Assembly (NCBI GenBank): GCA_903859155.1
Contig: CAIOLO010000029.1
Location: 1 to 38,922 of the forward strand
Direction of reading: 5' to 3'
Source: an uncultured beta proteobacterium
GTDB lineage: Bacteria > Pseudomonadota > Gammaproteobacteria > Burkholderiales > SG8-39
Length of the DNA stretch: 38,922 bases
Shown here: positions 17,031 through 26,549 of the stretch, in pieces
Numbering within the stretch: position 1 is the stretch's first letter
Layout: every line of letters begins with the position of its first letter
Notes under the pieces: generated by a model
Database searches by the model: none
Told to the model about the DNA's origin: nothing
The model's input: the letters and a program-made list of their open reading frames with translations, nothing else
Position numbers and translations under genes: made by a program

Positions 17031-20000
17031 TTAGAGCCGGCGCAGGTCGAGCGTGTGGGGAAATTCACCGACGGCTGCTTCGGGCGGCGGGATCATGGGC
17101 CCAAGCGCGCTGCCGTCCGGGTGGAAGCTGCGCACCATCCTGGAGGTTTCCTGCGAAGTGGGCAGCGAGGCGGCCGCCGGCGCCTGGGTGAACTGGCCGA
17201 TGCTGTGGCCCCAGTCCTGGAATCGCGTGTGGCGGCGGGATTCGGCCTCCATGGCGTTGATCGGGAAGCGGTCTTCGTGACGCCCACCCGGGTGGACCAC
17301 GCGGTAGGTGCAGCCGCCCACGGCACGGTCGTTCCAGGTGTCAACCAGATCGAACACCAGCGGCGAATGGATGCCGATGGTGGGATGCAGCGCGGAGGGC
17401 GGTTGCCAGGCGCGGTAGCGCACCCCGGCGACATATTCGCCATGCTCGCCGGTGGGCACCAGCGGGACGCGGTGGCCGTTGCAGGCGAGCACGTAGCGGC
17501 TGTCGGTCAGCCCGCTGATCTTCACCTGCAGGCGCTCGACCGAGGAATCGACGTAGCGCGCGGTGCCCAGGCTGGTGCTCTCCTCGCCAAGCACATGCCA
17601 GGGTTCGATGGCGCTCCTCAGTTCGATGGCGATATCGCCGATCTGCAGCGTGCCGTAGCGGGGGAAGCGGAATTCCAGAAAGGTCTTGTACCAGTCGAGC
17701 TGGAAGGCAAAACCGGCGGCATTGAGCTCGCTGATCACATCCTTCAGGTCGGCCCACAAATAATGCGGCAGCATGAAGCGGTCGTGCAGCAGGGTGCCCC
17801 AGCGAACCAGCGGCTTGCGATAGGGGGTCTCCCAGAAGCGCGCCACCAGCGCGCGCAGCAGCAGCATCTGCGCCAGGCTCATGCGTGCATGCGGCGGCAT
17901 CTCGAACCCGCGGAATTCGAGAATGCCGAGGCGTCCGCTGGCGCTGTCCGGGGAATACAGCTTGTCGATGCAGAACTCGGAGCGATGCGTGTTGCCGGTC
18001 AGGTCGGTCAGCAGGTTGCGCAGCAGTCGATCCACCAGCCAGGGCTGCGGCGTCCCGCCCTGTGGCATCTGTTGGAACGCGATTTCCAGTTCATACAGGC
18101 GCTCGATGCGCCCTTCGTCGACGCGCGGCGCCTGGCTGGTGGGGCCGATGAACATGCCGGAGAACAGGTACGACAGCGCCGGGTGGTGCTGCCAGTAGGT
18201 GATGAGACTGGCCAGCACGTCCGGGCGGCGCAGGAAGGGGCTGTCCGCGGGCGTGGCACCGCCGAGCGTGACGTGGTTGCCCCCGCCGGTGCCGGCATGG
18301 CGGCCGTCGAGCATGAATTTTTCCGCGGCCAGGCGCGACAGGCGCGCTTCGGCGTACACCATGGTGGTCGTGTCCACCAGTTCCTGCCAGTTGTGCGCCG
18401 GGTGGATGTTGACTTCGATCACGCCGGGGTCGGGGGTGACGAGGAGCTTTTCCATGCGTCCGTCGGCCGGCGGCGAGTAGCCTTCGATGACCACCGGCAT
18501 GGCCAGAGCGGCCGCCGTGGCTTCAACCGCCGCGAGCAGGTCCAGATAGTGCTCGAGCGCGCTGGAGGGCGGCATGAACACAAACAGGCTGCCGCCGCGC
18601 GCCTCCACGCACAGCGCGGTATGCGGCACCTTGACCTCGGCCCCGGTGGGGGCGGGCTGAGGGTGCAGCTCCGGATGAGCGGATTCCGCCGGGGTGTAGG
18701 TGGAGTAACGCGCGGCGATCTCGCCGTGAAAATCGGCCAGCGGCGGCTGCGGCGCAAACGGGTCGACCTCGATCCAGGTCTCGCGCTCGGCCTTGGCCAC
18801 CCAGGGCAGCGAATTCAGGGGCAGGCGCAGGCCGACCGGCGCGTCGCCGGGGCTCAGATACAGCCGGTCGCGCCGGGTCTGCCAGCGTGCGCTGTGCCAG
18901 GGATGTTTTCCACCCTGCCAGGCGAGCGGCAGCACATAGCCGGTGGGCGTATTGAGTCCGCGCGACAGTTTGTTGGCCAGCGACCCGCGCACGCCGGCGT
19001 TGTCGAGTTCGGCGTGGCCCGGCTCGACGTTGGCTGGCAATTCCGCTTCCTGCAGCAGCGCGGCGAGCGCATCTTCGTAGACCGGTTGGGCATAACGCAT
19101 CGCCAGTCCCAGGTGTTGCGCCAGGGTTTTGGAAAAGCGCCGCGCATCGAGCACGCTGCGCCCGTCCGCCTGGCCGGCAGGATTCTCGCCTGGCGCGGTC
19201 TTGTCGGCGGCATTTTTGTTGGCCGGAGTTTTGTCGGCACTATCCAGCAGCGCCGCATTCTTCCACACCGGCACGCCGTCGCGGCGCCAGTAGATTCCCA
19301 GCGCCCAGCGCGGCAGCGGTTCGCCGGGATACCACTTGCCCTGTCCGGTATGCAGGAGCGCTCCGGGTGCGAGGCGATCACGCAGGCGCCGCACCAGGAC
19401 TTCGGCGCGCTCTGTTTTGTGCTGGCCGAAGGCATCGGTGTTCCATTCCGGTGCTTCCATGTCATCGATGGAGACGAAGGTGGGCTCGCCGCCGTGGGTC
19501 AGACGCACGTCGTTGCCGAGCAGTTTTTCGTCAACGGCCTTGCCCAGCGCCACAATGGCGGCCCAGTCGGCCTCGGAATAAGGCAAGGTCACGCGCGGAT
19601 CTTCGCGGATGCGGGTGACGGTATTGGAAAACTCGAACTCGACCTCGCAAGGATCGGTCATGCCTTCAATGGGGGCGGCCGATGACGGCTGCGGTGTGGC
19701 CGCCAGCGGGATATGGCCTTCGCCTGCAAACAGGCCCGAGGTCGGGTCGAGGCCGATCCAGCCCGCGCCGGGCACATACACCTCGGTCCAGGCGTGCAGG
19801 TCGGTGAAATCACGCTCCGGGCCGGAGGGGCCGTCGAGCGATTTTTCATCGGCGGTCAGCTGCACCAGGTAGCCGGAAACAAAGCGCGCCGCCAGTCCCA
19901 GGTGGCGCAGCACCTGCACCATGAGCCAGGCGGTGTCGCGGCAGGAGCCCAATGCCCTCTTCAGCGTTTCCTCGGGTGTCTGCACCCCCGGTTCCATGCG

Positions 20001-20480
20001 CACGGTGTAGGCGATGTCGCGCTGCAGGCGCTGATTGATCATTACCAGGAAATTGTTGCAGTGGACGCGCTCGCGCGGCACCGTATCCAGCCAGGCTTGC
20101 AGCAGCGGGCCGGCAGGCTCGGTTTCCAGATAAGGTGTCAGCTCGCGTTTTATGGCCGCGCCGTAGTCGAACGGCCAGAATTCGGCGCTGTCCTCGACAA
20201 AATAGTCGAACGGGTTGATCACCGTCAGGTCGGCGATGACCTCGACATCGACCGAAAACTCGCTGGTCGCCTCGGGAAAGACCAGTCGCGCCAGGTAATT
20301 GCCGAACGGATCCTGCTGCCAGTTGATGAAGTGCTTCTCGGGCGTGATCTTCAGTGAGTAGGCGAGGATCGGGGTGCGCGAATGCGGCGCCGGACGCAGC
20401 CGCACTATGTGCGGACTGAGCGTGACGCGGCGGTCGAATTTGTAGGCGGTGGTGTGGCGCAGCGCGACGTGTATGCTCAT
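17031..20480 (-). CDS. Transglutaminase-like protein with DUF2126 (Anbu cluster)
   Basis: This 1149-residue protein begins with an N-terminal transglutaminase region (bacterial N-domain from residue 4) and a transglutaminase core. The likely catalytic triad is Cys180 (LGSCRDTAW), His229 (DLHAWTEVY) and Asp245 (WIGLDPTSG). The remaining two thirds, from about 480, is the DUF2126 region, which resembles an amidoligase/ATP-grasp-related fold in family descriptions. The ATG at 20480 is chosen because it opens the conserved [16 protein letters not shown] stretch; ten upstream codons are unsupported. It is the last member of the four-gene Anbu cluster, where such proteins are thought to act with the ATP-grasp and alpha-E proteins in making or cleaving an isopeptide or peptide product. 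Its substrate is unknown. Confidence 0.9.
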   Translation of the reverse strand: MSIHVALRHTTAYKFDRRVTLSPHIVRLRPAPHSRTPILAYSLKITPEKHFINWQQDPFGNYLARLVFPEATSEFSVDVEVIADLTVINPFDYFVEDSAEFWPFDYGAAIKRELTPYLETEPAGPLLQAWLDTVPRERVHCNNFLVMINQRLQRDIAYTVRMEPGVQTPEETLKRALGSCRDTAWLMVQVLRHLGLAARFVSGYLVQLTADEKSLDGPSGPERDFTDLHAWTEVYVPGAGWIGLDPTSGLFAGEGHIPLAATPQPSSAAPIEGMTDPCEVEFEFSNTVTRIREDPRVTLPYSEADWAAIVALGKAVDEKLLGNDVRLTHGGEPTFVSIDDMEAPEWNTDAFGQHKTERAEVLVRRLRDRLAPGALLHTGQGKWYPGEPLPRWALGIYWRRDGVPVWKNAALLDSADKTPANKNAADKTAPGENPAGQADGRSVLDARRFSKTLAQHLGLAMRYAQPVYEDALAALLQEAELPANVEPGHAELDNAGVRGSLANKLSRGLNTPTGYVLPLAWQGGKHPWHSARWQTRRDRLYLSPGDAPVGLRLPLNSLPWVAKAERETWIEVDPFAPQPPLADFHGEIAARYSTYTPAESAHPELHPQPAPTGAEVKVPHTALCVEARGGSLFVFMPPSSALEHYLDLLAAVEATAAALAMPVVIEGYSPPADGRMEKLLVTPDPGVIEVNIHPAHNWQELVDTTTMVYAEARLSRLAAEKFMLDGRHAGTGGGNHVTLGGATPADSPFLRRPDVLASLITYWQHHPALSYLFSGMFIGPTSQAPRVDEGRIERLYELEIAFQQMPQGGTPQPWLVDRLLRNLLTDLTGNTHRSEFCIDKLYSPDSASGRLGILEFRGFEMPPHARMSLAQMLLLRALVARFWETPYRKPLVRWGTLLHDRFMLPHYLWADLKDVISELNAAGFAFQLDWYKTFLEFRFPRYGTLQIGDIAIELRSAIEPWHVLGEESTSLGTARYVDSSVERLQVKISGLTDSRYVLACNGHRVPLVPTGEHGEYVAGVRYRAWQPPSALHPTIGIHSPLVFDLVDTWNDRAVGGCTYRVVHPGGRHEDRFPINAMEAESRRHTRFQDWGHSIGQFTQAPAAASLPTSQETSRMVRSFHPDGSALGPMIPPPEAAVGEFPHTLDLRRL

Positions 20481-20625
20481 GGTTACTGCCGGCAGGATGA
20501 CTTGCTGCAACGAGCAAGGGATGGGCCAATATCGGGCCCGAGGATTGAAAAAGCGGCGCTAGCGGGTAAAGCCAGGCGTGCTGCCGCCCCGCACCGCGGG
20601 CCGCCACCGGAATCGCGGTGGCCGC

Positions 20626-21402
20626 CTATTTGAATATCTGCGATTGGTACTGCGGCTGGGGGGCGTTTGTCGATTCCCATTGCGGATCGGGCAGCTGGGC
20701 AAACAGGCGCTTCAGCCCTTCGCCCCACTCGGAATGGATCAGCTTGTAATACGCGTCGGTCTCCTGGATGCGCTTTTGCAGGCGCACGCGCAGCGCATTG
20801 GATTCGCACACCAGCAAGTCGATGGGCAGGCCCACCGAAATATTCGAGCGCATGGTCGAGTCGAAGGAGACCAGGATGCATTTCTCGGCTTCGATCAGCG
20901 TCGAGGACGGGGTGATGACGCGGTCGATGATGGGTTTTCCGTACTTGGTCTCGCCGGTCTGGAAAAAAGGCGTCTCCAGCGTCGACTCGATGAAGTTGCC
21001 CTCCGAATAGACCAGGAACAGGCGCATGGGTTCGCCGTAGATCTGGCCGCCGAGGATGAACGAGGCGCTGGAGTCGATATTGTTCTGCTGCAGGTAGGGC
21101 AGGTCGCGCCGGCGCACCTCGCGCAGCGTCTCGCCCAGCAGTTCGGCGACCTCGACCATGGATCGCAGCGTCCAGATGGTCGGGCCGCCGTCGGTTCTCC
21201 TGCTCGCTAGCTCTATGTGGTTGAGGACGTTCTGCGTCACCGAAAGATTGCCCGAGCTCAGCACCACCAGGACACGATCGCCCTGGCGCTCGAACACCTT
21301 CATTTTCTTGAAGCTCGATACGTTGTCCACACCGGCATTGGTGCGCGAATCGGAGGCACAAACCAGGCCGGCATCGAGAAGAACGCCAACGCAATATGTC
21401 AT
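20626..21402 (-). CDS. anbu: Anbu proteasome-like peptidase
   Basis: This 258-residue protein is a member of the Anbu family, bacterial relatives of the 20S proteasome beta subunit and HslV that assemble into helical rings. After removal of Met1 the protein starts with the catalytic Thr, giving TYCVGVLLDAGLV. The conserved Asp17 in ASDSRTNAG and a Lys pair at 31-32 (SSFKKM) complete the N-terminal nucleophile site. The core GGQIYG segment and the C-terminal helical part fit the family. No ATPase partner is encoded nearby, in line with the family. Its neighbours upstream (alpha-E, ATP-grasp) and downstream (transglutaminase) reproduce the conserved Anbu gene set. The natural substrate is not established. 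Confidence 0.9.
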   Translation of the reverse strand: MTYCVGVLLDAGLVCASDSRTNAGVDNVSSFKKMKVFERQGDRVLVVLSSGNLSVTQNVLNHIELASRRTDGGPTIWTLRSMVEVAELLGETLREVRRRDLPYLQQNNIDSSASFILGGQIYGEPMRLFLVYSEGNFIESTLETPFFQTGETKYGKPIIDRVITPSSTLIEAEKCILVSFDSTMRSNISVGLPIDLLVCESNALRVRLQKRIQETDAYYKLIHSEWGEGLKRLFAQLPDPQWESTNAPQPQYQSQIFK

Positions 21403-21474
21403 TGAATTCCGTTTGTGTGGCGTAACGAAGTTGAAAGCATAGCTGCAAGCGCCCTTTGCCGCAAATCACCTGCA

Positions 21475-22434
21475 TCAAGCGTAATCAGGCACGAGAAAAT
21501 ACTTGTTGATGGCAATGTTCAACGTCTCGATCCTGTCAAGAAAAGCCATCAGATATTCGTGCAGGCCGGTTTCGAACACCTTTTCTATTCTCCCGTAGTG
21601 CAACTGCGACTGGATCTCGCCGGCGAGTCGTTCCGGTTCCAGCCGCTCGGCGTGGGCCAGGCTGCACAGAATATTGAAGGTCTCGACCATGCAAAAGTGC
21701 AGCGAGCGCGGCATGTCCAGACGCAGGATCAGCAGTTCGGCGACGCGGTAGGGCGTGATCGCGTCGCGGTAGATCTTGCGGTAGGACTCGAACGCGCCCA
21801 CCGAGCGCAGCAGCGATCCCCACTGGTAGTAATCGACCGCGCCGCCGACGTCGTCGACCGTGGGCAGCAGCGTGTGGTATTTCACGTCGAGGATGCGCGC
21901 GGTGTTGTCGGCGCGCTCCAGGTGGGTGCCCAGCCGGGTGAAGTGATAGCCCTCGTCGCGCCGCATGGTGCCGACGGTGACGCCGCGGAAAAGGTGCGAG
22001 CGGGTCTTCACCCAGTCGAAAAACTCAGACACCCCGCGCGCCAGCAGGCGCTCGTAATCCAGCCCGCGGAATTCGATCCAGGTCGAATTGATGCTTTCCC
22101 ACATTTCCGAGGTCAGCTCGCCGCGCTGGCCGCGCGCATTTTCGCGCGCCGATTGCAGCAGCGAATGGATGGAGGAGGGATTGGCGGCGTCGAACACCAT
22201 GAAACGGATCATGTTCTCTGCCGTCAGCGTTTCGTTGGCCTGGTAGAACGAGGTGGCAAGGCCGGTGATCACCAGCGGCAGGGCCCAGGGTTCCGCCCAT
22301 TTTTCGCCGGTCTCCACCACGCGGTAGGGCAGCAGCGACATGCGGTAGGTGACATCGAGCATGCGCGCGACATTCTCGGCGCGCTCGACGTTGCGCGACA
22401 TCCAGAAAAGATCGTTGGCCGAGCGGCTCAGCAT
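21475..22434 (-). CDS. Alpha-E domain protein (Anbu cluster)
   Basis: This 319-residue, mostly helical protein carries the alpha-E domain over almost its full length. It opens with MLSRSANDLFWMSRNVERAENVARML, of which the segment SRNVERAENVARML is the family signature, and repeats the theme near residue 170 (YHFTRLGTHLERADNTARILDVKY). Conserved acidic and arginine residues in these helices define the family, but no enzyme activity has been firmly assigned. It lies four bases downstream of the ATP-grasp gene, so the two are probably translationally coupled and act together. It is followed after about 70 bases by the Anbu peptidase gene. Confidence 0.9.
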   Translation of the reverse strand: MLSRSANDLFWMSRNVERAENVARMLDVTYRMSLLPYRVVETGEKWAEPWALPLVITGLATSFYQANETLTAENMIRFMVFDAANPSSIHSLLQSARENARGQRGELTSEMWESINSTWIEFRGLDYERLLARGVSEFFDWVKTRSHLFRGVTVGTMRRDEGYHFTRLGTHLERADNTARILDVKYHTLLPTVDDVGGAVDYYQWGSLLRSVGAFESYRKIYRDAITPYRVAELLILRLDMPRSLHFCMVETFNILCSLAHAERLEPERLAGEIQSQLHYGRIEKVFETGLHEYLMAFLDRIETLNIAINKYFLVPDYA

Positions 22435-22438
22435 GATG

Positions 22439-23857
22439 TCATTGTTCCATCACCCAGGTGTCCTTGGTGCCCCCGCCCTGGGAGGAATTCACCACCAGCG
22501 AGCCTTCCTTGATGGCTACGCGCGTGAGCCCCCCGGGGACGATGCGCGGCTCCGGTCCCGAGAGCACGAACGGCCTGAGGTCCACGTGGCGCGGCGCGAT
22601 GCCGGCCTCGACAAAGGTGGGGCAGGTGGACAGGCAGAGGGTCGGCTGTGCGATGTATTTTTCCGGCGTGGCAAGAATGCGCTCGCGGAATGCCGACAAC
22701 TCCGGCCTTGTTGCGGCCGGGCCGATCAGCATGCCGTAGCCGCCCGAACCGTGCACTTCCTTCACCACCAGCGTGGACAGGTGGTCGAGCACGTAACTGC
22801 GGTCCTCGGGATTGCGCAACTGCCAGGTGTGCACGTTCTTCAGTATCGGTTCTTCGCTGAGGTAGAAGCGGATCATGTCCGGCACATGCACGTACATCGA
22901 CTTGTCGTCGGCCACGCCGGTGCCGATGGCATTGGCCAGCGTCACGTTGCCGGCCTGATAGGCCTGCATCAGGCCGGGCACGCCCAGCATCGAATCGGGC
23001 CGGAACACCTGCGGATCGAGAAAGTCGTCGTCCACGCGGCGGTAGATCACATGCACGCGCTGCGGGCCGCGGGTGGTGCGCATGTAGACCATGCTGTCGC
23101 GCACCATCAGGTCGACCCCTTCCACCAGTTCGATGCCCATCTGCTGCGCGAGGAAGGTGTGCTCGAAGTAGGCCGAGTTGTAGGAGCCCGGGGTGAGCAG
23201 CACCACGGTGGGGTTGCTCACCCCGGCGGGGGCCACGGCGAGCAGCGTGTCGAGCAGCAGGTCGGGGTAGTGCTCGACCGGCGCAATCGGCTGCGCGCCG
23301 AACAGTTCCGGAAACAGGCGCATCATCATCTTGCGGTTCTCGACCATGTAGGACACGCCCGAGGGCACGCGCAGGTTGTCCTCCAGCACATAGAATTCGC
23401 CCGAGCCGGCGCGAACGATGTCGATGCCCGCGATATGCGCGTAGACGTTTCCGGGGAGATTCAGGCCGCGCATCACCGGGCGGTACTGGTCGTTGGCGAG
23501 CACTTTCTCGGGCTCGATCACGCCGGCCTTGAGGATATTCTGTTCGTGATAGATGTCGTGCAGGAAAAGGTTGAGCGCGCGCACCCTTTGCTTGATGCCG
23601 GCTTCGAGCACCGCCCACTCGTTGGCCGGAATGATGCGCGGAATGATGTCAAAGGGTATCAGCCGCTCGGATCCCGCTTCCTCGCCGTAGACGGCGAAGG
23701 TGATGCCGACGCGATGAAAGGTGACTTCGGCTTCATGGCGTTTTTGCACGATGCGCTCGGGCGGCATTTTTTCGAGCCACTGCGAGTATTGCGCGTAATG
23801 GGGCAGGATTGCCCCTTTCTGGCCGCGCATTTCATCGTAAAAGCGAGGTGTTGACAT
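22439..23857 (-). CDS. Circularly permuted type-2 ATP-grasp protein (Anbu cluster)
   Basis: This protein of 472 residues belongs to the circularly permuted ATP-grasp family (DUF404/DUF407 type), which resembles glutathionylspermidine-synthase-like ligases that join a carboxylate to an amine using ATP. Recognisable stretches are RFYDEM at the start, PFDIIPRIIP, YVLEDNLRVPSGVSYM (typical of the nucleotide site), LLTPGSYNSAYFEH, IYRRVDDDFLDP, and VVKEVHGSGGYGM. The start is set at ATG 23857, matching the family N-terminus; another ATG at 23920 would add 21 residues, and the open frame extends further without support. It is the first gene of the Anbu cluster, so the cluster's promoter should lie in the divergent gap up to 24121. 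Confidence 0.9.
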   Translation of the reverse strand: MSTPRFYDEMRGQKGAILPHYAQYSQWLEKMPPERIVQKRHEAEVTFHRVGITFAVYGEEAGSERLIPFDIIPRIIPANEWAVLEAGIKQRVRALNLFLHDIYHEQNILKAGVIEPEKVLANDQYRPVMRGLNLPGNVYAHIAGIDIVRAGSGEFYVLEDNLRVPSGVSYMVENRKMMMRLFPELFGAQPIAPVEHYPDLLLDTLLAVAPAGVSNPTVVLLTPGSYNSAYFEHTFLAQQMGIELVEGVDLMVRDSMVYMRTTRGPQRVHVIYRRVDDDFLDPQVFRPDSMLGVPGLMQAYQAGNVTLANAIGTGVADDKSMYVHVPDMIRFYLSEEPILKNVHTWQLRNPEDRSYVLDHLSTLVVKEVHGSGGYGMLIGPAATRPELSAFRERILATPEKYIAQPTLCLSTCPTFVEAGIAPRHVDLRPFVLSGPEPRIVPGGLTRVAIKEGSLVVNSSQGGGTKDTWVMEQ

Positions 23858-24121
23858 CGAACCGTGCTGCTCTGCTAAAGCCTTTGAGTTAGCAATGCCT
23901 GTGCCAGCCTTGTGCTTCATGCGCCATTGCGTCGTTTTGCTACCAGCGAGGGGAAATCCTGCACACAGGGGATGCATGGCGCCGCGTGCAGGCAGTATCG
24001 GCGCACCAGTAAGGTGCGTGACGGGCGTTTGAGGTGCATTGACGGGGCCGACACGGAAATCCTTTGGGATACACTGGCAAGGCGCAAACCATACTCCTCT
24101 GCAGCCTTGATAAACCTTCCT

Positions 24122-24985
24122 ATGAGTGAAAAAAGCGGCTTTGCCCGTCGCAGCGTCCAATGCGCCAGCCCCGGCGGTCTGCACCGGATTTCCTATCTGG
24201 AGTGGGGGAGCCGCGACAATCCGCGCGTGCTGATCTGCGCTCACGGTCTGAGCCGCTGCGGGCGCGATTTCGATTTCCTGGCGCAGGCGCTCTGCGGCGG
24301 CTGGCGCGTGATCTGCCCGGACATTGCCGGCCGCGGCGAATCCGAGTGGCTGAAAAATCCGCTGGAATATGCCATACCGGTGTACGTGGCCGACATGGTG
24401 ACCTTGATTGCGCGCCTTGACGTCGAGGCGGTCGACTGGGTCGGGACCTCGCTGGGCGGCATGATCGGCATGGCACTGGCCGCGCTGCCCGCCTCACCCA
24501 TTCGCCGCCTGGTGCTCAACGATGCCGGGCCGCTGATCAGCGCGGTAGCGCTGGAGCGCATCGGCCAGTACGTGGGCAAGCCGCCCAAACTTCCTTCGCT
24601 GGCCGCCGCCGAAATGCTGGTGCGCGCAGTGGGCGCGCCGTTTGGCCCGCACACGGACGACGAATGGCGCTTTCTCACCGAGCACGTGGTGAAGTCCGAC
24701 GCCGACGGCGGCGTGGTGTTCCGCTACGATCCGTCGATCGCGGTGGCATTCAACCAGCACCTGCCGCATCAGGACGTCGACCTGTGGCCGTGGTACGACA
24801 GCATTCGCTGCCCGACGCTGCTGCTGCGAGGCGCGCAGTCCGATCTGCTGACGCCGGCGACCGCACAGGCGATGATGTTGCGCGGGCCCAAGGCGAAGGT
24901 GGTGGAATTCGCCGGTGTCGGCCATGCGCCCACCTTGATTCATGACGACCAGATCGCGGTGGTCAAGGCGTTTCTGGCCAGCTGA
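24122..24985 (+). CDS. Alpha/beta-hydrolase
   Basis: This 287-residue hydrolase has the complete alpha/beta-hydrolase set: oxyanion HG at 41-42, nucleophile Ser110 in GTSLGG, acid Asp241 in RGAQSDLLT and base His268 in GVGHAPTL. The PDIAGRGESEW segment near 67-76 is usual for esterases and C-C bond hydrolases. The substrate cannot be named. The ATG at 24122 is chosen because the family fold begins just after it; the open frame upstream encodes an unsupported extension. It is divergent from the Anbu cluster. A modest promoter candidate lies upstream: CCGACA at 24048-24053, a 16-base spacer, and TACACT at 24070-24075. A hairpin-forming repeat follows its stop codon. Confidence 0.88.
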   Translation: MSEKSGFARRSVQCASPGGLHRISYLEWGSRDNPRVLICAHGLSRCGRDFDFLAQALCGGWRVICPDIAGRGESEWLKNPLEYAIPVYVADMVTLIARLDVEAVDWVGTSLGGMIGMALAALPASPIRRLVLNDAGPLISAVALERIGQYVGKPPKLPSLAAAEMLVRAVGAPFGPHTDDEWRFLTEHVVKSDADGGVVFRYDPSIAVAFNQHLPHQDVDLWPWYDSIRCPTLLLRGAQSDLLTPATAQAMMLRGPKAKVVEFAGVGHAPTLIHDDQIAVVKAFLAS

Positions 24986-25002
24986 ACGTCCTCGTAAGCG
25001 AG

Positions 25003-25062
25003 GCGAAAACCTGCGCGCCGCGCGCGCGAACCGGGTTTTCTGCACGGATGGAAATCATCCGT
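25003..25062. repeat. 60-bp hairpin-forming dispersed repeat, copy 1
   Basis: This segment aligns without gaps to 34225-34284 with 51 of 60 identical bases by my count. It contains a GC-rich middle (repeated CGCG) flanked by GAAAACC and GGTTTTC arms, then a perfect ACGGATG/CATCCGT hairpin with a 5-base loop. It starts 17 bases after the alpha/beta-hydrolase stop. It looks like a REP-type or terminator-associated intergenic repeat. Confidence 0.65.
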
Positions 25063-25065
25063 TCA

Positions 25066-25092
25066 GAAAACGCGGTTTTCATTTTAAAACCG
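25066..25092 (+). terminator. Overlapping alternative hairpins, possible terminator
   Basis: GAAAAC (25066-25071) can pair with GTTTTC (25075-25080), followed by ATTTT. Alternatively CGGTTTT (25073-25079) can pair with AAAACCG (25086-25092). The two structures exclude each other. They lie between the convergent alpha/beta-hydrolase and mtfA genes and may end transcription from both sides. Confidence 0.35.
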
Positions 25093-25162
25093 GGAGCGCC
25101 CGGAGTTGGTTTTATTCAATCCTGGGCTACGCAAGGGTAATTGATTCGCCAGGTTTGCCTGT

Positions 25163-25912
25163 CTAAACTTGCGGATCCTGACGGTAAAACAGGCAGAGCT
25201 GTGCATATAAAACCGGCCAGTCGCGTTTCAATATCGCCGAATCCGTGAAGAACATTTCGCTCATCACCGCAAAGAATTCCGCCGGGTGTTCACTGGCATA
25301 CGGGTCGATGAGGGTTTCCCTGCCGGCATCCACCTTCGCGCAAAAACGCCGGTAATCGCGCTCCAGCGTCTCGCGCCAGGCCTTGCGGTCCATGCCGGGG
25401 AAGGCAGCGGGGTAGTCCTCGTCCTCGGCGTGGGTCATGTGGATCTTGTGCGCGAATTCGTGAATCACGACGTTGTAGCCCGCGCCGGTCTGTCTGACGT
25501 CCTCCCAGGAAAGTATCACCGGCCCGTCCGGCCAGGCCTCTCCGGAGAGTTCGCCCTCGATCTCATGGACGACGCCGTCCTCGTCCATTTCCTGTTTTTT
25601 CACCCGGAACTCACCGGGGTAGACGATGATGCCCACCCAGCCGTCATAGATATCAAGGCCGAGATTCAGGATCGGCAGACAAGCCTGCAACGCGATCGAC
25701 AGGCGTATTTCGTCGGACAGTTCCAGGCCGTCCGCGCCGTGCATCTGCTTTTCGTTGAGAAAGATCAGGCTCAGATCGCGCAGTCGTGCAAGCTCCTGGG
25801 CCGCCATGCCGCGCAGAAAATCCAGGCCGCCGGCCACCTGCCGCCACAATGAATCGTCGATGCGCTGTCGCGCGAGCAGACGTTTGCGTTGCCAGTTGCG
25901 GTACCAGCCCAT
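25163..25912 (-). CDS. mtfA: MtfA-type zinc peptidase (M90 family)
   Basis: This 249-residue protein belongs to the MtfA (Mlc titration factor A) family of gluzincin-like peptidases, near the E. coli length of about 265 residues. The zinc site HEFAH is at 151-155 (VVIHEFAHKIHM) and the glutamate ligand is probably Glu212 in HPAEFFAVMSE. VYPGEF near 98 and LSWEDVR near 134 are further family marks. In E. coli MtfA binds the glucose repressor Mlc and has aminopeptidase activity; whether Mlc exists here is not visible. The ATG at 25912 is used because the N-terminal MGWYRNWQRKRLL fits the family, whereas the longer frame adds 120 residues of unrelated sequence. Confidence 0.92.
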   Translation of the reverse strand: MGWYRNWQRKRLLARQRIDDSLWRQVAGGLDFLRGMAAQELARLRDLSLIFLNEKQMHGADGLELSDEIRLSIALQACLPILNLGLDIYDGWVGIIVYPGEFRVKKQEMDEDGVVHEIEGELSGEAWPDGPVILSWEDVRQTGAGYNVVIHEFAHKIHMTHAEDEDYPAAFPGMDRKAWRETLERDYRRFCAKVDAGRETLIDPYASEHPAEFFAVMSEMFFTDSAILKRDWPVLYAQLCLFYRQDPQV

Positions 25913-26086
25913 GCCGTTGCCGCCTTCAGCCCCTGGGCGCCAGCGGGACGGCGTTGGTTGGCGCGGCATGGCGCATTGCCCCGTGGCCACTCCGTATGGT
26001 GACGAGCAGCAGCCGAGCGGCGATGCCGCGGCTTTTATGCGGCCGGGTATGCATAGTTTGGGGCCTGCCAGGCGGGCGGGGTCTGC

Positions 26087-26132
26087 ATTATCCATCAAGG
26101 CATAATACAAATCCGCAGCGGCTTGATATAGA
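26087..26132 (+). promoter_or_regulatory. Candidate operator and promoter of the zinc gene run
   Basis: ATTAT (26087-26091) and ATAAT (26102-26106) form an inverted repeat with 10 bases between, within a larger imperfect GCATTAT/ATAATAC dyad. A TATAGA box follows at 26127-26132, 17 bases after a poor -35 (AATACA, 26104-26109). This arrangement upstream of zinc-uptake genes would suit a Zur-type repressor, but it is not a close match to a Zur box I can name. Confidence 0.28.
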
Positions 26133-26144
26133 CTGCTTCCCGCC

Positions 26145-26459
26145 ATGAACCGCAGCCTGCGCCACCTGTTCCTTGCCCTTGCCCTGTTGTTTTCGCAGCA
26201 GGCGGCGCAACTGCACGCGTTCTCGCATTTGCAACGCGACATCGCGGCCGCGCAGGGCGACCGGAAATCCACGCCGCCGGTCGGTCATCCCGCCGAGCAG
26301 TGCCTCGCCTTTCACGCCCTGGACAGTGTCCTTCCCGGGATGCTGCAGCCTGTCATCGCGCGCTGCGCCACCCCGGATTACCTCGCAGGCTTCAGCCTGC
26401 CGGCACCCTTTGCACCGCGAATCGTGTTCGATTCGCGCGCGCCCCCCGCGCTCTCCTAG
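26145..26459 (+). CDS. Small exported His/Cys-containing protein of the zinc region
   Basis: This 104-residue protein has an N-terminal signal-like segment (RSLRHLFLALALLFSQQAAQ) and then a hydrophilic part with several histidines and the segment EQCLAFHALDS near 51-61. That C-L-A-F-H-A-L-D motif is familiar from small DUF2946-like proteins found near metal-transport genes. A second cysteine follows at about 74. It is the first gene of a plus-strand run leading into a porin, znuA and znuB, and is divergent from mtfA. A periplasmic metal-handling role is plausible from context only. Confidence 0.6.
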   Translation: MNRSLRHLFLALALLFSQQAAQLHAFSHLQRDIAAAQGDRKSTPPVGHPAEQCLAFHALDSVLPGMLQPVIARCATPDYLAGFSLPAPFAPRIVFDSRAPPALS

Positions 26460-26549
26460 CTCCGCATTCCAGGAGTTCCGCTTCGGGCATCGAGGCGGGT
26501 GTCTGGCCGCACGTATTCAACGTGGGGCGCATCACCACGGGAGTCGACT

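Noticed and set aside
17028-19685. 885-codon plus-strand open frame
   Set aside because: It lies wholly antisense to the transglutaminase-DUF2126 gene, has no recognisable domain, and is a product of high-GC codon bias.
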